Positions 27,363-37,255 are shown, counted from the stretch's first letter. The stretch: 58,727 nucleotides of DNA from Deltaproteobacteria bacterium YD0425bin51 (GCA_002753225.1 PDZS01000030.1:1-58727); one strand, 5' to 3'. Notes: a model not told the origin generated them from the sequence alone. A program made the numbers and translations.

Positions 27363-28355
27363 ATATTTTCTTTTTATTTTCAATATTCTTTCTACAGATT
27401 CCATACCTTTTTTTTTCATTTCAGGAGAATCTTTTAATTGTTTTAATACTTCTTCAAATGCTGTATCTATTTTAGGGCTTTCGTGACAAATGGTTATTAT
27501 ATCAATTTCTGAAATCAGTATTTGATTTATTGAGAGCTTAAAATCATAGTGTTTTTCAATAGCTCCCATATCTAAATCATCTGTCATTACTATACCATTG
27601 AATTTCATCTGAGATCTTAGTAGATCTCTTGCTATTTTAGGCGAAAGGCTTGCTGGAAAATCCGGGTCAATTTTTTTATAAATTATGTGAGATAACATAA
27701 TACCTGCTACATCAGAATTTATGGCAGATTGAAATGGTTTGAGATCAAATGATTCAAGAGATTCTAAGTCAGCATCTAATACTGGCAAATCAAGGTGGGA
27801 GTCAGCAACTGTTCTCCCTATTCCTGGGAAATGCTTTGCAACAGCCATTATTTTATTTTTCTGAAGATTTTCTATAACAATTGAACCCATTAAAGATACC
27901 CATTCTGAGTCGCTTCCAAATGCTCTTCCTTCCATTATGCTTTTTATATCTTTAGGAGCAATATCCATTACAGGAGCCAAGTCCATATTAATATCGCATT
28001 CTTTTAACTCTTTAGAAGTTACAGATGCAAAATAGAGAGCATCTTCTTCTTTTTCCATTTTAGAATTACCAGGAAAAATAGTAAAAGGCTCTTTTAATCT
28101 TGCAACCTTTCCACCTTCTTGATCAATTGATATGAATAAAGGGGGTTCATCTATGGACGCTGTATAATCATGAATTGATAAACATAATTCTTTAAGCTGA
28201 TTTGGGGATGATATATTTCTTGAGAAAAGAACTACTCCTCCTACTTTAATATTTTTAATTAGAAATTTGAGACGGTCATTAAGTTCAGTACCATTGAATC
28301 CAACCATGAGTCTCTGTCCAGCTATATTTTCATTTGTAAAATTAGATAGTTTCAT
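27351..28355 (-). CDS. nagZ: Beta-N-acetylhexosaminidase of peptidoglycan recycling
   Basis: The 334-residue family 3 glycoside hydrolase removes GlcNAc from recycled muropeptides. Key motifs are SIDQEGGKVARL, KHFPGIGRTVADSHLDLP (with the loop histidine in DSH acting as the unusual acid/base) and the nucleophile aspartate in MTDDLDMGAI. The common GHG reads GIG here. GTG at 28364 would add three residues, but AAGGTG sits eight bases before the ATG at 28355, so that start is preferred. It is tail-to-tail with tsaD, overlapping 12 bases. Confidence 0.93.
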   Translation of the reverse strand: MKLSNFTNENIAGQRLMVGFNGTELNDRLKFLIKNIKVGGVVLFSRNISSPNQLKELCLSIHDYTASIDEPPLFISIDQEGGKVARLKEPFTIFPGNSKMEKEEDALYFASVTSKELKECDINMDLAPVMDIAPKDIKSIMEGRAFGSDSEWVSLMGSIVIENLQKNKIMAVAKHFPGIGRTVADSHLDLPVLDADLESLESFDLKPFQSAINSDVAGIMLSHIIYKKIDPDFPASLSPKIARDLLRSQMKFNGIVMTDDLDMGAIEKHYDFKLSINQILISEIDIITICHESPKIDTAFEEVLKQLKDSPEMKKKGMESVERILKIKRKYLTN

Positions 28356-28436
28356 TTTGTTCACCTTGTCAAAAAGTATTTTTTGAATTACAGTTTAATA
28401 AATTTTATAAAAATAATAAATAGGAGTTTTAATACA

Positions 28437-29477
28437 ATGAATAATGAAGAATCTTATTTAGGATTTGAGCAAGGTCCCATAAGACCTCCAAGTGAGGCAA
28501 ATAGTTTACTTATAAGGGTAACAAGAAATTGTCCATGGAACCGCTGTACTTTTTGTCCTGTTTATAAAGAGACTAATTTTTCTATAAGACCTATTGATCA
28601 TGTTAAAAAGGATATTGATTTTGCTTCTTCGCATTACAGTAATAAAGCCGGGATAAAATCTGTTTTTATTCAGGATGCAAACAGCTTGATTATAAAGCCT
28701 CGTGATTTGATAGAAATATTAATATATATAAGAAAATGTTTTCCTTTTATTGAAAGAATAACTTCATATGCCAGAGCTCATACAATTTCCAGAATAAAAG
28801 ATGAAGATTTAAAAGCTATAAAAGATGCTGGATTAAATAGAATTCATATAGGTATGGAGTCTGCATCAGATATGGTTCTTGAAATGGTGAGGAAAGGAGT
28901 AAATAAAGAAACTCAAATAAAAGCAGGAATTAAGGTAAAAAATGCCCAAATTGAGCTTTCAGAATATGTAATGCCGGGTTTAGGTGGACAAGAGTTATCA
29001 AAAATACATGCAATTGAAACAGCAGATGCTTTAAATCAAATTAATCCAGATTTTATAAGACTTAGAACACTGGCTATACCAAATAATACTCCTTTATATG
29101 AAGACTATTCTGAAGGACGTTTTAAAAAATGTACAGATGTTATGGTTGTAGAAGAAATTTTGATGTTTATTGAAAATTTAAATGGGATAACAAGCCTTAT
29201 TAAAAGTGATCATATATTAAACCTGCTTGAAGAAGTTGAGGGTAAATTGCCAGAAGATAAAGAGCGTATTATATCTGTACTTAAAAAATTTCTATCATTG
29301 GATAAAAAATATCAATCCTTATATCAGATTGGAAGGAGAATAGGACTATTTTCTAAATTGTCTGATCTTTATGATCCTTATAGATTAAAAAAAGCAGAAG
29401 AGGCATGCCAAAACTTTGAAATAACACCAAATAATGTTGATTCAGTCATTGATGAGCTTATGAAAAGATTTATATAA
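28437..29477 (+). CDS. Radical SAM protein with CX4CX2C cluster motif
   Basis: The 346-residue enzyme begins with FEQGPIRPPSEANSLLIRVT, then NCPWNRCTFCPVYK, a CX4CX2C arrangement instead of the canonical CX3CX2C. SAM-binding features follow: HIGMESASDMVLEMVRKGV and YVMPGLGGQELSKIH. It belongs to a COG1032/Elp3-like radical SAM group without a cobalamin-binding domain; the substrate is unknown. The longest frame starts at TTG 28383, but GGAG lies ten bases before the ATG at 28437. Its stop shares one base with the hemW start (taATG), so it may work with HemW or in haem-related chemistry; that link is only positional. Confidence 0.85.
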   Translation: MNNEESYLGFEQGPIRPPSEANSLLIRVTRNCPWNRCTFCPVYKETNFSIRPIDHVKKDIDFASSHYSNKAGIKSVFIQDANSLIIKPRDLIEILIYIRKCFPFIERITSYARAHTISRIKDEDLKAIKDAGLNRIHIGMESASDMVLEMVRKGVNKETQIKAGIKVKNAQIELSEYVMPGLGGQELSKIHAIETADALNQINPDFIRLRTLAIPNNTPLYEDYSEGRFKKCTDVMVVEEILMFIENLNGITSLIKSDHILNLLEEVEGKLPEDKERIISVLKKFLSLDKKYQSLYQIGRRIGLFSKLSDLYDPYRLKKAEEACQNFEITPNNVDSVIDELMKRFI

Positions 29478-30574
29478 TGTTATATGGTTTATATATTCAT
29501 ATACCATTTTGTATCAAAAAATGCCTTTATTGTAATTTTTATTCAATAACTGATTTATCAATGATTGATGATTTTATAAATTCATTACTGGAAGAAATAA
29601 AAATCCTTGAAAATAAAGATGTTATATTTGATACTATATATATTGGAGGAGGGACACCATCAGTAATTGAAATAAAACAAATAAGCAAAATTATTAATGC
29701 AGCATATAAATATTTCAAAATCAATACAGATAGTGAAATAACAATTGAAACAAATCCATGCAGCGTAAATTTTGAAAAATTTTTTGAATATAAGAAATTA
29801 GGAATAAATAGAATAAATATTGGAATACAATCTTTTAATGATAGAATTTTATCTTTTTTAGGTAGAAGCCATTCCAGTAAAGATGCTATCTCTGCTATTA
29901 AATGGGCAAAAAATGCTTATTTTGATAATATAGGGTTAGATTTTATTTATGAAATTCCCCATCAGTCTAAAAAACAATTTTTTAAAGATTTAAGTAAAGG
30001 AATATCGTACACCCCAGAACATTTATCTTGTTATATCTTAACATATGAATCAGATACCCTATTTTATAAAAAGAATAGAGCTGATATATTTGAAGATGCA
30101 ATAAGTTTTATAGAATCAAATAATTATCACCAATATGAAATATCAAATTTTGCTTCAGAAATATCCACAAGATCAAGACATAACAGAAAATACTGGCACC
30201 ATATCCCATATATTGGAATTGGTCCATCTGCTCATTCTTTTATAAATAATAATAGATATTGGAATTTTAGTGACGTAGATAAATATGTCAAAGCCCTAAA
30301 ATCAGGTATTTTACCAATAGAGGGAAGGGAAGTTTTAACCCGCAGTGAATTTATGATTGAATCTATTTATTTGGGACTAAGGCAGGTAAAAGGAATATCT
30401 ATTTTTGAATTTGAAAAAAAATATAATGTTAGCTTTTTTGATTTATTTAAAGAATTAATAATAGACTTGAGAAAAGATGGTTTTTTAAATCTTTCAGAAC
30501 ACTTTTGTGCTCTTACAACAAAAGGTATGAAATATTTAGATAGTGTTGCTGAAAGATTTATTTATTATATTTAG
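29477..30574 (+). CDS. hemW: HemW-type radical SAM haem chaperone (HemN-like)
   Basis: The 365-residue protein opens with GLYIHIPFCIKKCLYCNFYS, the CX3CX2C site followed by the extra cysteine-free F-x-S typical of HemW. IYIGGGTPSVI, ETNPCSVN, NIGIQSFNDRILSFLGRSH and HYQYEISNFA-like YHQYEISNFA confirm the family. HemW is annotated as oxygen-independent coproporphyrinogen oxidase-like, but characterised members insert haem into respiratory proteins. C-terminal HemW domain with RHNRKYWHHIPYIGIG is present. It is coupled to the preceding radical SAM gene. Confidence 0.93.
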   Translation: MLYGLYIHIPFCIKKCLYCNFYSITDLSMIDDFINSLLEEIKILENKDVIFDTIYIGGGTPSVIEIKQISKIINAAYKYFKINTDSEITIETNPCSVNFEKFFEYKKLGINRINIGIQSFNDRILSFLGRSHSSKDAISAIKWAKNAYFDNIGLDFIYEIPHQSKKQFFKDLSKGISYTPEHLSCYILTYESDTLFYKKNRADIFEDAISFIESNNYHQYEISNFASEISTRSRHNRKYWHHIPYIGIGPSAHSFINNNRYWNFSDVDKYVKALKSGILPIEGREVLTRSEFMIESIYLGLRQVKGISIFEFEKKYNVSFFDLFKELIIDLRKDGFLNLSEHFCALTTKGMKYLDSVAERFIYYI

Positions 30575-30576
30575 CT

Positions 30577-31764
30577 TTACGTACCTAGTGTTTTTGAAAG
30601 TACTTCTAAGTAAAAACGTGCATGGCTTATTGGCGCTGCCATATTTGCTCTATGATTTGCAAGTATTGAACTTAAGCTAGCATCAAGAATTATAATAGGA
30701 TGAATTGTAGTAGCTCTATGGCAATATTCAGTAGCATGGGCAAGGGTTTCTGCACCGTTTCTTGCTCGAAGAGTTTCCTTAAAATCTTCTGATACTGCTT
30801 CAAGAATAGTCTGCATAGCGCTTGCAACTCCCATTGCATAATAAAAATAATCGTCAGCCTTAAAAAAGCTGACATAGCTTCCATCTTCTTCTTTTTGTTT
30901 AACTAAATTTTCATCACAGCTCCCTAGCAAGTTTTCAAATTCTTCAAGAAGAGGAATTAAATTATCAGTTCTTGTAAAAAATCTTGCTTCACCTTTTTTT
31001 AGCTTTTCAGCATATGAGAGTAATTCATCTAATCCTGCATTATATCTTGATTCTGCTGATGGAAACCAATATTGTTCAGCTTTAATCGAGAACCAACTCA
31101 TCGCAAGTTCCAAGCCAGGATCAAAAGCTGCTGAACTTCCGGTCCGTGAAATTTTTTCTGCAAGTACCTTGGCTGTTCTTCTGGTAACTTCCAAAACACC
31201 TAATTGGAAATTATTTATATTATCAGTAAAGTCTAATATATCATTAGGTCTCCAGCCCCAAAATCTTTCATTTAATTCATAATTTAAGGGTTCAATAGCA
31301 GCCATAACAAAAGAAACACCAATAACTCCTGAAGTATCTCTTTTTACTTTAGGGGTAGCACCATGTCCTGTAGAATGTGACTCTGCAACACTCTTTTTTT
31401 CAACCACATGTTCCTGTGGCTTTGCCTGTTCTTTTGCTGGTGCATGCTCTTGTATTACTGCATGTTCTTTTGATGCTACAGGCTCTTTTACTGTTACATT
31501 TTCTTTTAAAGGTTCATGCTCTTTCACCACAGTATGTTCTTTTGCTGGTGGATGTTCTTCTTTTACATCATGCTTTTTTTCTTCAGATTTGGTTTGAGTT
31601 TTTTGTATTACAGGTTCAGGAAGACTATGTTTAGTAAAAAACTCAAGTCCCTTTACAAGTAGAAATAAAAAAATAACAGCAACCAGTATTCCTATAATAA
31701 TCTTTTGTGTTATAAATGTTGTCAATTCAGTTACTTTAATAGGATCATCATTTGAATTTTCCAT
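30577..31764 (-). CDS. DUF2333-family membrane-anchored protein with KEH-repeat linker
   Basis: The 395-residue protein has a cytoplasmic N-terminus, one membrane helix (about 21-40) and a periplasmic linker (about 67-123) made of imperfect KEH/QEH/KEP hexamers. A C-terminal domain (about 150-395) matches DUF2333, with FWGWRPNDILDFTDN, FQLGVLEVTRRT, LSYAEKLKKGEARFF and LDASLSSILANHRANM. The function of the family is unknown; it is common in Desulfobacterota and some Gammaproteobacteria. GGAG lies six bases before the ATG. It follows selB on the same strand after 19 bases. Confidence 0.88.
   Translation of the reverse strand: MENSNDDPIKVTELTTFITQKIIIGILVAVIFLFLLVKGLEFFTKHSLPEPVIQKTQTKSEEKKHDVKEEHPPAKEHTVVKEHEPLKENVTVKEPVASKEHAVIQEHAPAKEQAKPQEHVVEKKSVAESHSTGHGATPKVKRDTSGVIGVSFVMAAIEPLNYELNERFWGWRPNDILDFTDNINNFQLGVLEVTRRTAKVLAEKISRTGSSAAFDPGLELAMSWFSIKAEQYWFPSAESRYNAGLDELLSYAEKLKKGEARFFTRTDNLIPLLEEFENLLGSCDENLVKQKEEDGSYVSFFKADDYFYYAMGVASAMQTILEAVSEDFKETLRARNGAETLAHATEYCHRATTIHPIIILDASLSSILANHRANMAAPISHARFYLEVLSKTLGT
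31396..31566 (-). repeat. Degenerate 18-bp coding repeats (KEH-rich linker)
   Basis: Within the DUF2333 gene, about nine imperfect copies of a six-residue unit (xxxKEH, with QEH, KEN, KEP and KEQ variants) are encoded. The DNA repeats the words TTCTTTTGCTGGTG and CATGTTCTT in the same register, so the array probably grew by local duplication. It would form an extended, histidine- and charge-rich periplasmic stalk. Confidence 0.75.
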
Positions 31765-31783
31765 ATAAAACTCCTTGATTTAT

Positions 31784-33694
31784 TTAAATTTTCCTTAATT
31801 TTCTAATATCTCCTACCCTAATGGTTATATTTGTCATATCAAAGTATTCCATTAAAGGAATTAAATATTTTCGAGATGCACTAGTAAGATTTTTAAACTC
31901 TGAAGTAGTAATTTCTCCATTAGCGTTTAAAAAGTCAACCAGTTTATTTTTTAATTCTGTAATTGCTTCAGTTTTAAAATATAAATCATCTTTTACCTTT
32001 GTAAGCTCTCCTTTTTCAATAAGAAATAAAAGTACTTCTTTAGCCTCACTTGGTTCAATGTTTATAGATTTACTTAATTCTTTAAAATAAGGAGGAGCAA
32101 GTCCAGATTTAGCATAAGCATCTAAAATTTTATTTTTTATATCAACCTGATCTATTTTAAGAGCAATTTTATGATTAGTAAGGCTTATTATATTTTCTGC
32201 TTGGGCTATTTTTCCTTCTTTTATTAACTGATTAATTAGAAGGTTAAAAAGTTTTGTTTCAACTCCTCTATGAAGTTTAGATTTTAGCTCTTCTTTTGAC
32301 ATTCCTTCTTTTAGAGGATTCAGTTTGTGATAGTTATTAGTATAATCTATAAGCTCTTTTTTTAGTTTCTCAAAATTACTGGAATGTATATATATAAGAT
32401 TTTCTTTATCAACATTGATTATTATTCTTTTACTGAGTAAATCTTGAATAGTATGCTCTAAGCTTTTTTCTGGAATATTTGTAACTATTTTGAGAGTTGA
32501 GAAAGATATACCTCTGTAAATTGATTCTTCTGCATGATAAGAAACAATTTCATTTGGGCTGTAATTTATGATATTTTTTAATCCATCTGTAATTTCTTGC
32601 TTAAATCTTTTATGCTTTTTAGGAATTGGGTTTAATATAAAGCCTCCTCCAATAGTGCGGGCTGGTGAATAACTTCTTATTATGAATTTGTCATCTTTAA
32701 CTAGTGTAACTGGAGAATCTAACCTTATTTGAGTTACAGCGCTCTCACCAGGATTAAGTTCTTCTCTGTCTAAAAGGATTAAATTACCTTGTATTTCACT
32801 TGTACCTGAATGAAATCTGATTTCAATTTTATTTTTAATTGGTTTTTCATTGCTTTTAAGAAAGTTAAAAAAAATGTCTAACATATAACTTGGTTTTAAA
32901 CTTCCAGGTGTTGATATTACATCGCCTCTCTGGATAACTTCTTTTTCAAGTCCTTGAAAGTTAATAGCAGTGCGCATACCTGCTTTTGCTTCTGAAATGC
33001 TTTGGTTATGACTCTGTATACCTCTTACTTTTGATGTAATACCTGATGGATATATCATGATACTATCACCAACCTTTATGTGACCAGAAATAAGGGTTCC
33101 TGTAATTACTGTGCCAAAACCTTTCATTGTAAATACGCGATCAACTGGAAGTCTAAATAAACCAGTATAAGAACGGGATGGTATCTTTTCAGATAGTCTA
33201 TCTATGGTTTTGATAAATTCATCTAATCCCAAACCTTTTGAAGAAGATATAGGAACAATAGGTGCATTTTCAAGAAAGGTTCCTTTTGTAAATTGTTTTA
33301 TATCTTCTGTTACAAGTTCTTGCCATTCTTCATCAATCATATCTATTTTAGTTAAAGCAATAAGACCTGTTTTGACATTTAATAGCCCGCATATATCCAT
33401 ATGTTCACGAGTTTGAGGCATTACACCCTCATCTGCTGCAATTACCATTGCTACAATATCAATACCTGTTGCACCTGACACCATATTTTTCACAAATTTT
33501 TCATGACCAGGTACGTCAACAATACCAATATGTTGACCGCTTGGTAGAGTAAGGTCTGCAAATCCTAGTTCTATAGTTATACCTCGAAGTTTTTCTTCTT
33601 TTAATCTATCAGTATCAACTCCAGTTATAGCTTTTATAAGGCTAGTTTTGCCATGATCAATATGGCCTGCTGTTCCTAAGATAATCTGCTTCAA
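31784..33694 (-). CDS. selB: Selenocysteine-specific elongation factor
   Basis: The 636-residue GTPase delivers selenocysteyl-tRNA to UGA codons marked by a SECIS hairpin. Its N-terminal GTPase has [25 protein letters not shown] and TKIDMID; EF-Tu-like beta-barrels follow with [13 protein letters not shown], and the C-terminal ~270 residues are the winged-helix domains that bind the SECIS element. The start is TTG at 33694 with AAGGAG about nine bases upstream; no ATG alternative keeps the GTPase intact. A sigma70-like promoter lies at 33732-33760. selA, selC, selD and selenoprotein genes are not in the window. Confidence 0.95.
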   Translation of the reverse strand: MKQIILGTAGHIDHGKTSLIKAITGVDTDRLKEEKLRGITIELGFADLTLPSGQHIGIVDVPGHEKFVKNMVSGATGIDIVAMVIAADEGVMPQTREHMDICGLLNVKTGLIALTKIDMIDEEWQELVTEDIKQFTKGTFLENAPIVPISSSKGLGLDEFIKTIDRLSEKIPSRSYTGLFRLPVDRVFTMKGFGTVITGTLISGHIKVGDSIMIYPSGITSKVRGIQSHNQSISEAKAGMRTAINFQGLEKEVIQRGDVISTPGSLKPSYMLDIFFNFLKSNEKPIKNKIEIRFHSGTSEIQGNLILLDREELNPGESAVTQIRLDSPVTLVKDDKFIIRSYSPARTIGGGFILNPIPKKHKRFKQEITDGLKNIINYSPNEIVSYHAEESIYRGISFSTLKIVTNIPEKSLEHTIQDLLSKRIIINVDKENLIYIHSSNFEKLKKELIDYTNNYHKLNPLKEGMSKEELKSKLHRGVETKLFNLLINQLIKEGKIAQAENIISLTNHKIALKIDQVDIKNKILDAYAKSGLAPPYFKELSKSINIEPSEAKEVLLFLIEKGELTKVKDDLYFKTEAITELKNKLVDFLNANGEITTSEFKNLTSASRKYLIPLMEYFDMTNITIRVGDIRKLRKI

Positions 33695-33731
33695 ATAAAA
33701 ATACTCCTTTAAGATTAAGTTTATTTGCGAA

Positions 33732-33760
33732 ATAATATAAAGGAATTAAGAATTTGACAA
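33732..33760 (-). promoter_or_regulatory. Sigma70-type promoter for selB-DUF2333
   Basis: On the minus strand TTGTCA (33760-33755), a 17-base spacer and TATTAT (33737-33732) lie 38 bases before the selB TTG. Each box has one mismatch to consensus. Confidence 0.6.
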
Positions 33761-33775
33761 CTATAATCTAGTTTA

Positions 33776-33804
33776 TTGACATATTATTATCTCCCTCATA
33801 TAGT
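33776..33804 (+). promoter_or_regulatory. Near-consensus sigma70 promoter of the ligase-thiolase operon
   Basis: TTGACA (33776-33781) is a perfect -35; after exactly 17 bases comes TATAGT (33799-33804). Transcription should begin near 33810-33812, just upstream of the AAGGAGA ribosome site. This would exclude the longer ATG at 33808 and supports translation from 33829. Confidence 0.75.
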
Positions 33805-33828
33805 AACATGGAAAGGAGAAATGAAATA

Positions 33829-35625
33829 ATGGAAAAGACCATAAATGAAGTTTTTAAGAACCGTGCAGATAAATATAAAAAAAGATTAGCAATAGAAAAA
33901 AAGTTAAATGGAGTTTGGAGAGGTGCTTCATGGAATGAATATTATGATAAATCCCGTGCAGTAGGCTTAGGTTTGTATGACTTAGGTGTAAGAAAAGGTG
34001 ATCGTGTCTCAATCCTATCAGATAACAGATTAGAATGGCTTTACACTGATATGGGAACATTAGGTATAGGAGCTGTACTTATCCCTATCTATCTAACAGT
34101 TCCTGATAAAGAAGTAGCATATATTATTGAAAACTCTGAATCTAAGATACTTGTTGTTGAGAATAAAACACAACTTGAAAAAGCCATTTATATTAAAAAT
34201 CATTACACAGGTCTTGAAAAGATTATTATTATAGAAGATTTGGAAAATTACCCTAAATATAACTTTATAATGGGTTTTAATGAACTTATGTCTCGAGGAA
34301 AAAACAACAGCGCTGTTTTTGAAGACTTAGCCAGCTCTGTTGAACCAGAAGATCTAGCTACTATTGTATACACTTCTGGAACAACAGGGATTCCAAAAGG
34401 AGCTATGATCACACATAAAAATATCATGGCAGTTATTAAATCATTAGACTCTGTGACTCCTAAATATGCTGCGGATAAAGATCAAAGCGTTCCCTTTTTG
34501 CCATTATCCCATGTTTTTGAAAGAGCTGCAGGGCATTTTTATGGAATGTATGTAGGTATAACATCTTCATATGCTGAAAGCATAAATACTATTTTGCAGG
34601 ATATTCAGGAAAAAAAGCCAACTATAATGCTTGCAGTTCCAAGAGTGTGTGAAAAAGTTTATCAGCGGATTTTGATGCAGGTGGAAAAGCAGCCATCATG
34701 GCGTAAAGACATATTTTACTGGGGACATAAAATTGGAACTGAGATAAGCGCACTTAGAGAAGCAAAAAAAAATGTACCCATGTTACTCGATATACAATAC
34801 AAAATTGCTTATTTTCTTATATTTAAAAAATTAGCAGAAGCGCTTGGGGGAAGAGTAAGATGGATGACAGCGTCAGGCGCCCCTACTTCCCGTGAAATTA
34901 TACTTTTTTTTAATGCAGCAGGTATTCAGGTTATAGAAGGATATGGTATGACTGAATGTTTTGCTCCTGCAACCATGAGCAATTTAGCTGATTATAAGAT
35001 AGGTACAGTCGGAAGACCTATACCCGGAGTTGACATTAAAATTGCTCCTGACGGCGAAATTCTTGTAAAAGGGGATAATGTATTCAAAGGTTACTGGAAA
35101 ATGGAAAAGGAAACAAAAGATGCCTTTACAGAAGATGGATATCTTATGTCTGGAGATATAGGGATGTTTGATTCTGATGGTTTTTTAACTATAACAGATA
35201 GAAAAAAGGATCTGATTATAACTTCTGGAGGCAAGAATGTAGCTCCTCAAAAAATTGAAAATATGTTCAAAAGTGATCCCCTATTTTCTCAGTTTATAGT
35301 TATTGGCGATCAGAAAAAATTTCTAAGCGCTCTTGTAAATATTAATCTTGATACAGCAGTAGAAGTTGCAAAAGCAAATAATATTTCCTATGAAAAACCG
35401 CAAGAACTTTTAAATAATGAAAAATTTGTTAAAATAATCGAAGAGCATGTTTCAGAAAAAAATAATTCGCTGGCAAAATATGAGACAATTAAACGTTTTC
35501 AAGTTATCAAAAATGAATTTTCTCAAGAAGGGGGTGAATTAACTCCTTCATTAAAAGTTAAAAGAAAAGTGGTTCATAACAAATATAAAGAAATTATTGA
35601 TTCTATGTATGAGGAGAAAATATGA
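33829..35625 (+). CDS. AMP-forming long-chain-type acyl-CoA ligase
   Basis: The 598-residue ANL-family enzyme activates a carboxylate to its CoA thioester with ATP. AMP-binding motifs are TIVYTSGTTGIPKGAMITHK, the A5-type EGYGMTECFAP, GYLMSGDIG and LIITSGGKNVAPQKIE, of the FadD15/long-chain type. Substrate is unknown: long-chain fatty acids or a larger carboxylic acid are possible. The ATG at 33808 is rejected because AAGGAGA lies between it and the ATG at 33829, and the promoter predicts an RNA start about there. The stop overlaps the next gene (ATGA), placing the ligase at the head of the thiolase operon. Confidence 0.92.
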   Translation: MEKTINEVFKNRADKYKKRLAIEKKLNGVWRGASWNEYYDKSRAVGLGLYDLGVRKGDRVSILSDNRLEWLYTDMGTLGIGAVLIPIYLTVPDKEVAYIIENSESKILVVENKTQLEKAIYIKNHYTGLEKIIIIEDLENYPKYNFIMGFNELMSRGKNNSAVFEDLASSVEPEDLATIVYTSGTTGIPKGAMITHKNIMAVIKSLDSVTPKYAADKDQSVPFLPLSHVFERAAGHFYGMYVGITSSYAESINTILQDIQEKKPTIMLAVPRVCEKVYQRILMQVEKQPSWRKDIFYWGHKIGTEISALREAKKNVPMLLDIQYKIAYFLIFKKLAEALGGRVRWMTASGAPTSREIILFFNAAGIQVIEGYGMTECFAPATMSNLADYKIGTVGRPIPGVDIKIAPDGEILVKGDNVFKGYWKMEKETKDAFTEDGYLMSGDIGMFDSDGFLTITDRKKDLIITSGGKNVAPQKIENMFKSDPLFSQFIVIGDQKKFLSALVNINLDTAVEVAKANNISYEKPQELLNNEKFVKIIEEHVSEKNNSLAKYETIKRFQVIKNEFSQEGGELTPSLKVKRKVVHNKYKEIIDSMYEEKI

Positions 35626-36083
35626 CAGATATATTCAAAGACATTGAACCTATGGTTTATAAAAGCCAAATTAATGTCCCATATAGCTGGTGGGCAGGCA
35701 AAACTGCAAGCAAGTTTTTTACTGAGCTAAAAGAAAATAAAAAAATCATGGGAACAAAGTGCGATAAATGCAGTAAGGTATATGTTCCTCCAAGAAAAAT
35801 ATGCCCTTTTTGTTTTAAAGAAAATCAGGCTTGGGTTGAATTATCTGATGAGGGAATTTTGTTATCCTATACTATTGTTAGAAAACAGCTAGCTTCTTTA
35901 CCTAAAAAAGTTCCTGTAATTTATGGTTTAATTAAATTAGATGGCGCAGATACTGGACTTTTACATTTTATAGATGAAGTTTTACCTAAAGATATTAAAA
36001 TTGGTATGAGGCTTAAAGCTTGTTTTTTGGAGGAACGAGCAGGTAAAATTCAAGATATTGGCTATTTTAAGCCTATAAATTAA
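35622..36083 (+). CDS. DUF35 zinc-ribbon/OB-fold acyl-CoA-binding protein (first copy)
   Basis: The 153-residue protein has an N-terminal helix, a rubredoxin-like zinc ribbon (CDKCSKVYVPPRKICPFC) and an OB-fold (about 70-150) with LLSYTIVRKQ, VIYGLIKLDGADTGLLHFI and MRLKACF. DUF35 proteins pair with thiolase-fold enzymes, as in BbsA-BbsB of toluene degradation, ChsH2-Ltp2 in steroid side-chain cleavage, and archaeal HMG-CoA synthase. Here it overlaps the ligase by ATGA and precedes the Cys-containing thiolase by 13 bases, its likely partner. Confidence 0.9.
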   Translation: MTDIFKDIEPMVYKSQINVPYSWWAGKTASKFFTELKENKKIMGTKCDKCSKVYVPPRKICPFCFKENQAWVELSDEGILLSYTIVRKQLASLPKKVPVIYGLIKLDGADTGLLHFIDEVLPKDIKIGMRLKACFLEERAGKIQDIGYFKPIN

Positions 36084-36096
36084 GGGAGAAGAATTA

Positions 36097-37242
36097 ATGG
36101 AAAATGCTGCAATTATTGGTATAGGAATGACAAAAATTGAAGCAAATAAAGTTAGAGAAACATTTGCAGATATGGTATGGGAAGCTGTAAATAAAGCATT
36201 AAATGATGCTCAAATGACAATTAATGACATTGATAATATTATAACAACTTCAAATGACTTTTGGGATGGACGAACTATATCCTGCATGGCAGTAGGTGAT
36301 GCAAGCGGAGCAAGAAATAAGAATGTTTCATGTGTTGAAGGTGATGGAACTTTTGGAGCTTTCTATGGTCTCACAAGAGTTTTATCAGGGTCGTATGGAA
36401 CAACATTAGTTACAGCGCACAGCAAGGGTTCTGAAAGTATATCCAGTTTGATTACAAATGCAGCCTTTGATCCTATTTATGATAGATCTCTTGGCATGGA
36501 TATGATTACAGCTTGCGCTATGCAAGCGACCGCTTATATGTATCGTACAGGAACGACTTCAAAGCAGATAGCGCAGGTATCTGTTAAAAATCATGGCAAT
36601 GCTAAAAATAATCCAATGTCTCAGCTTCCTATGGATATTACCGTTGAAGATGTTTTAAATTCAGAAATGATTTCTGATCCATTGCATAAATTAGATTGTT
36701 CCCCTGTATCTGATGGATGTTGTGCTATTATAATTGCAAATAAAGACAGAGCATTAAAATATAATGATAAGCCTGTATGGATTAAAGGTGTATCATTTTG
36801 CTCAGATTCTTATTTTTTAGGGGATCGTGATTTATCTAAAGCAGCATCTTTAACAAAAGCTACAAATGCTGCTTATAAAATGGCAGGGATAAATAACCCT
36901 AAAGATGAAATTCAGGTTGCTGAACTTTATGATGCTTTTACTTATCAGGAACTTATGTGGCTTGAGGCTATGGGACTTTGTGATGACGGAAAGGGATCTG
37001 AATTACTTGAAAATAAATATTTTGATATTGGCGGAAAGCTTCCTGTAAATCCATCAGGAGGACTTTTAAGCGGTCATCCTGTAATTGCTGCTGGTTTAAT
37101 AAGAATTGCTGAAATTGTAAAACAACTTAGGGGTGAGGCTGGTAAATATCAGGTACATGGAGCAAAATTAGGAGTCGCTCAAGGTGTTAATGGACTTGCT
37201 GGACAATCTCATTGTGTTTGGGTTTTAGGTAAGGAAAAATAG
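36097..37242 (+). CDS. Thiolase-fold enzyme with nucleophilic cysteine (SCP-x/BbsB-like)
   Basis: The 381-residue thiolase superfamily protein starts AAIIGIGMTKIEANKVRETF. C79 in NVSCVEGDGTFGAF sits where thiolases carry the acyl-binding cysteine, and the C-terminal NPSGGLLSGHP keeps the catalytic histidine motif. It resembles the lipid-transfer/SCP-x thiolases that need a DUF35 partner, including BbsB. Probable reaction: CoA-dependent cleavage (or formation) of a 3-oxoacyl-CoA, substrate unknown. GGGAGA precedes the ATG. It lies between one DUF35 gene and a second, altered thiolase gene. Confidence 0.9.
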   Translation: MENAAIIGIGMTKIEANKVRETFADMVWEAVNKALNDAQMTINDIDNIITTSNDFWDGRTISCMAVGDASGARNKNVSCVEGDGTFGAFYGLTRVLSGSYGTTLVTAHSKGSESISSLITNAAFDPIYDRSLGMDMITACAMQATAYMYRTGTTSKQIAQVSVKNHGNAKNNPMSQLPMDITVEDVLNSEMISDPLHKLDCSPVSDGCCAIIIANKDRALKYNDKPVWIKGVSFCSDSYFLGDRDLSKAASLTKATNAAYKMAGINNPKDEIQVAELYDAFTYQELMWLEAMGLCDDGKGSELLENKYFDIGGKLPVNPSGGLLSGHPVIAAGLIRIAEIVKQLRGEAGKYQVHGAKLGVAQGVNGLAGQSHCVWVLGKEK

Positions 37243-37255
37243 GAGGAAAATAGTT

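Noticed and set aside
28362..28364. GTG start for nagZ
   Set aside because: It forms part of the AAGGTG ribosome site that serves the ATG at 28355.
31784..33694. Selenoprotein genes split by UGA near selB
   Set aside because: No neighbouring gene stops early at a TGA followed by continued homology in the same frame.
33808..33828. Upstream ATG for the acyl-CoA ligase
   Set aside because: The predicted RNA start falls after it, and the ribosome site lies between it and the next ATG.
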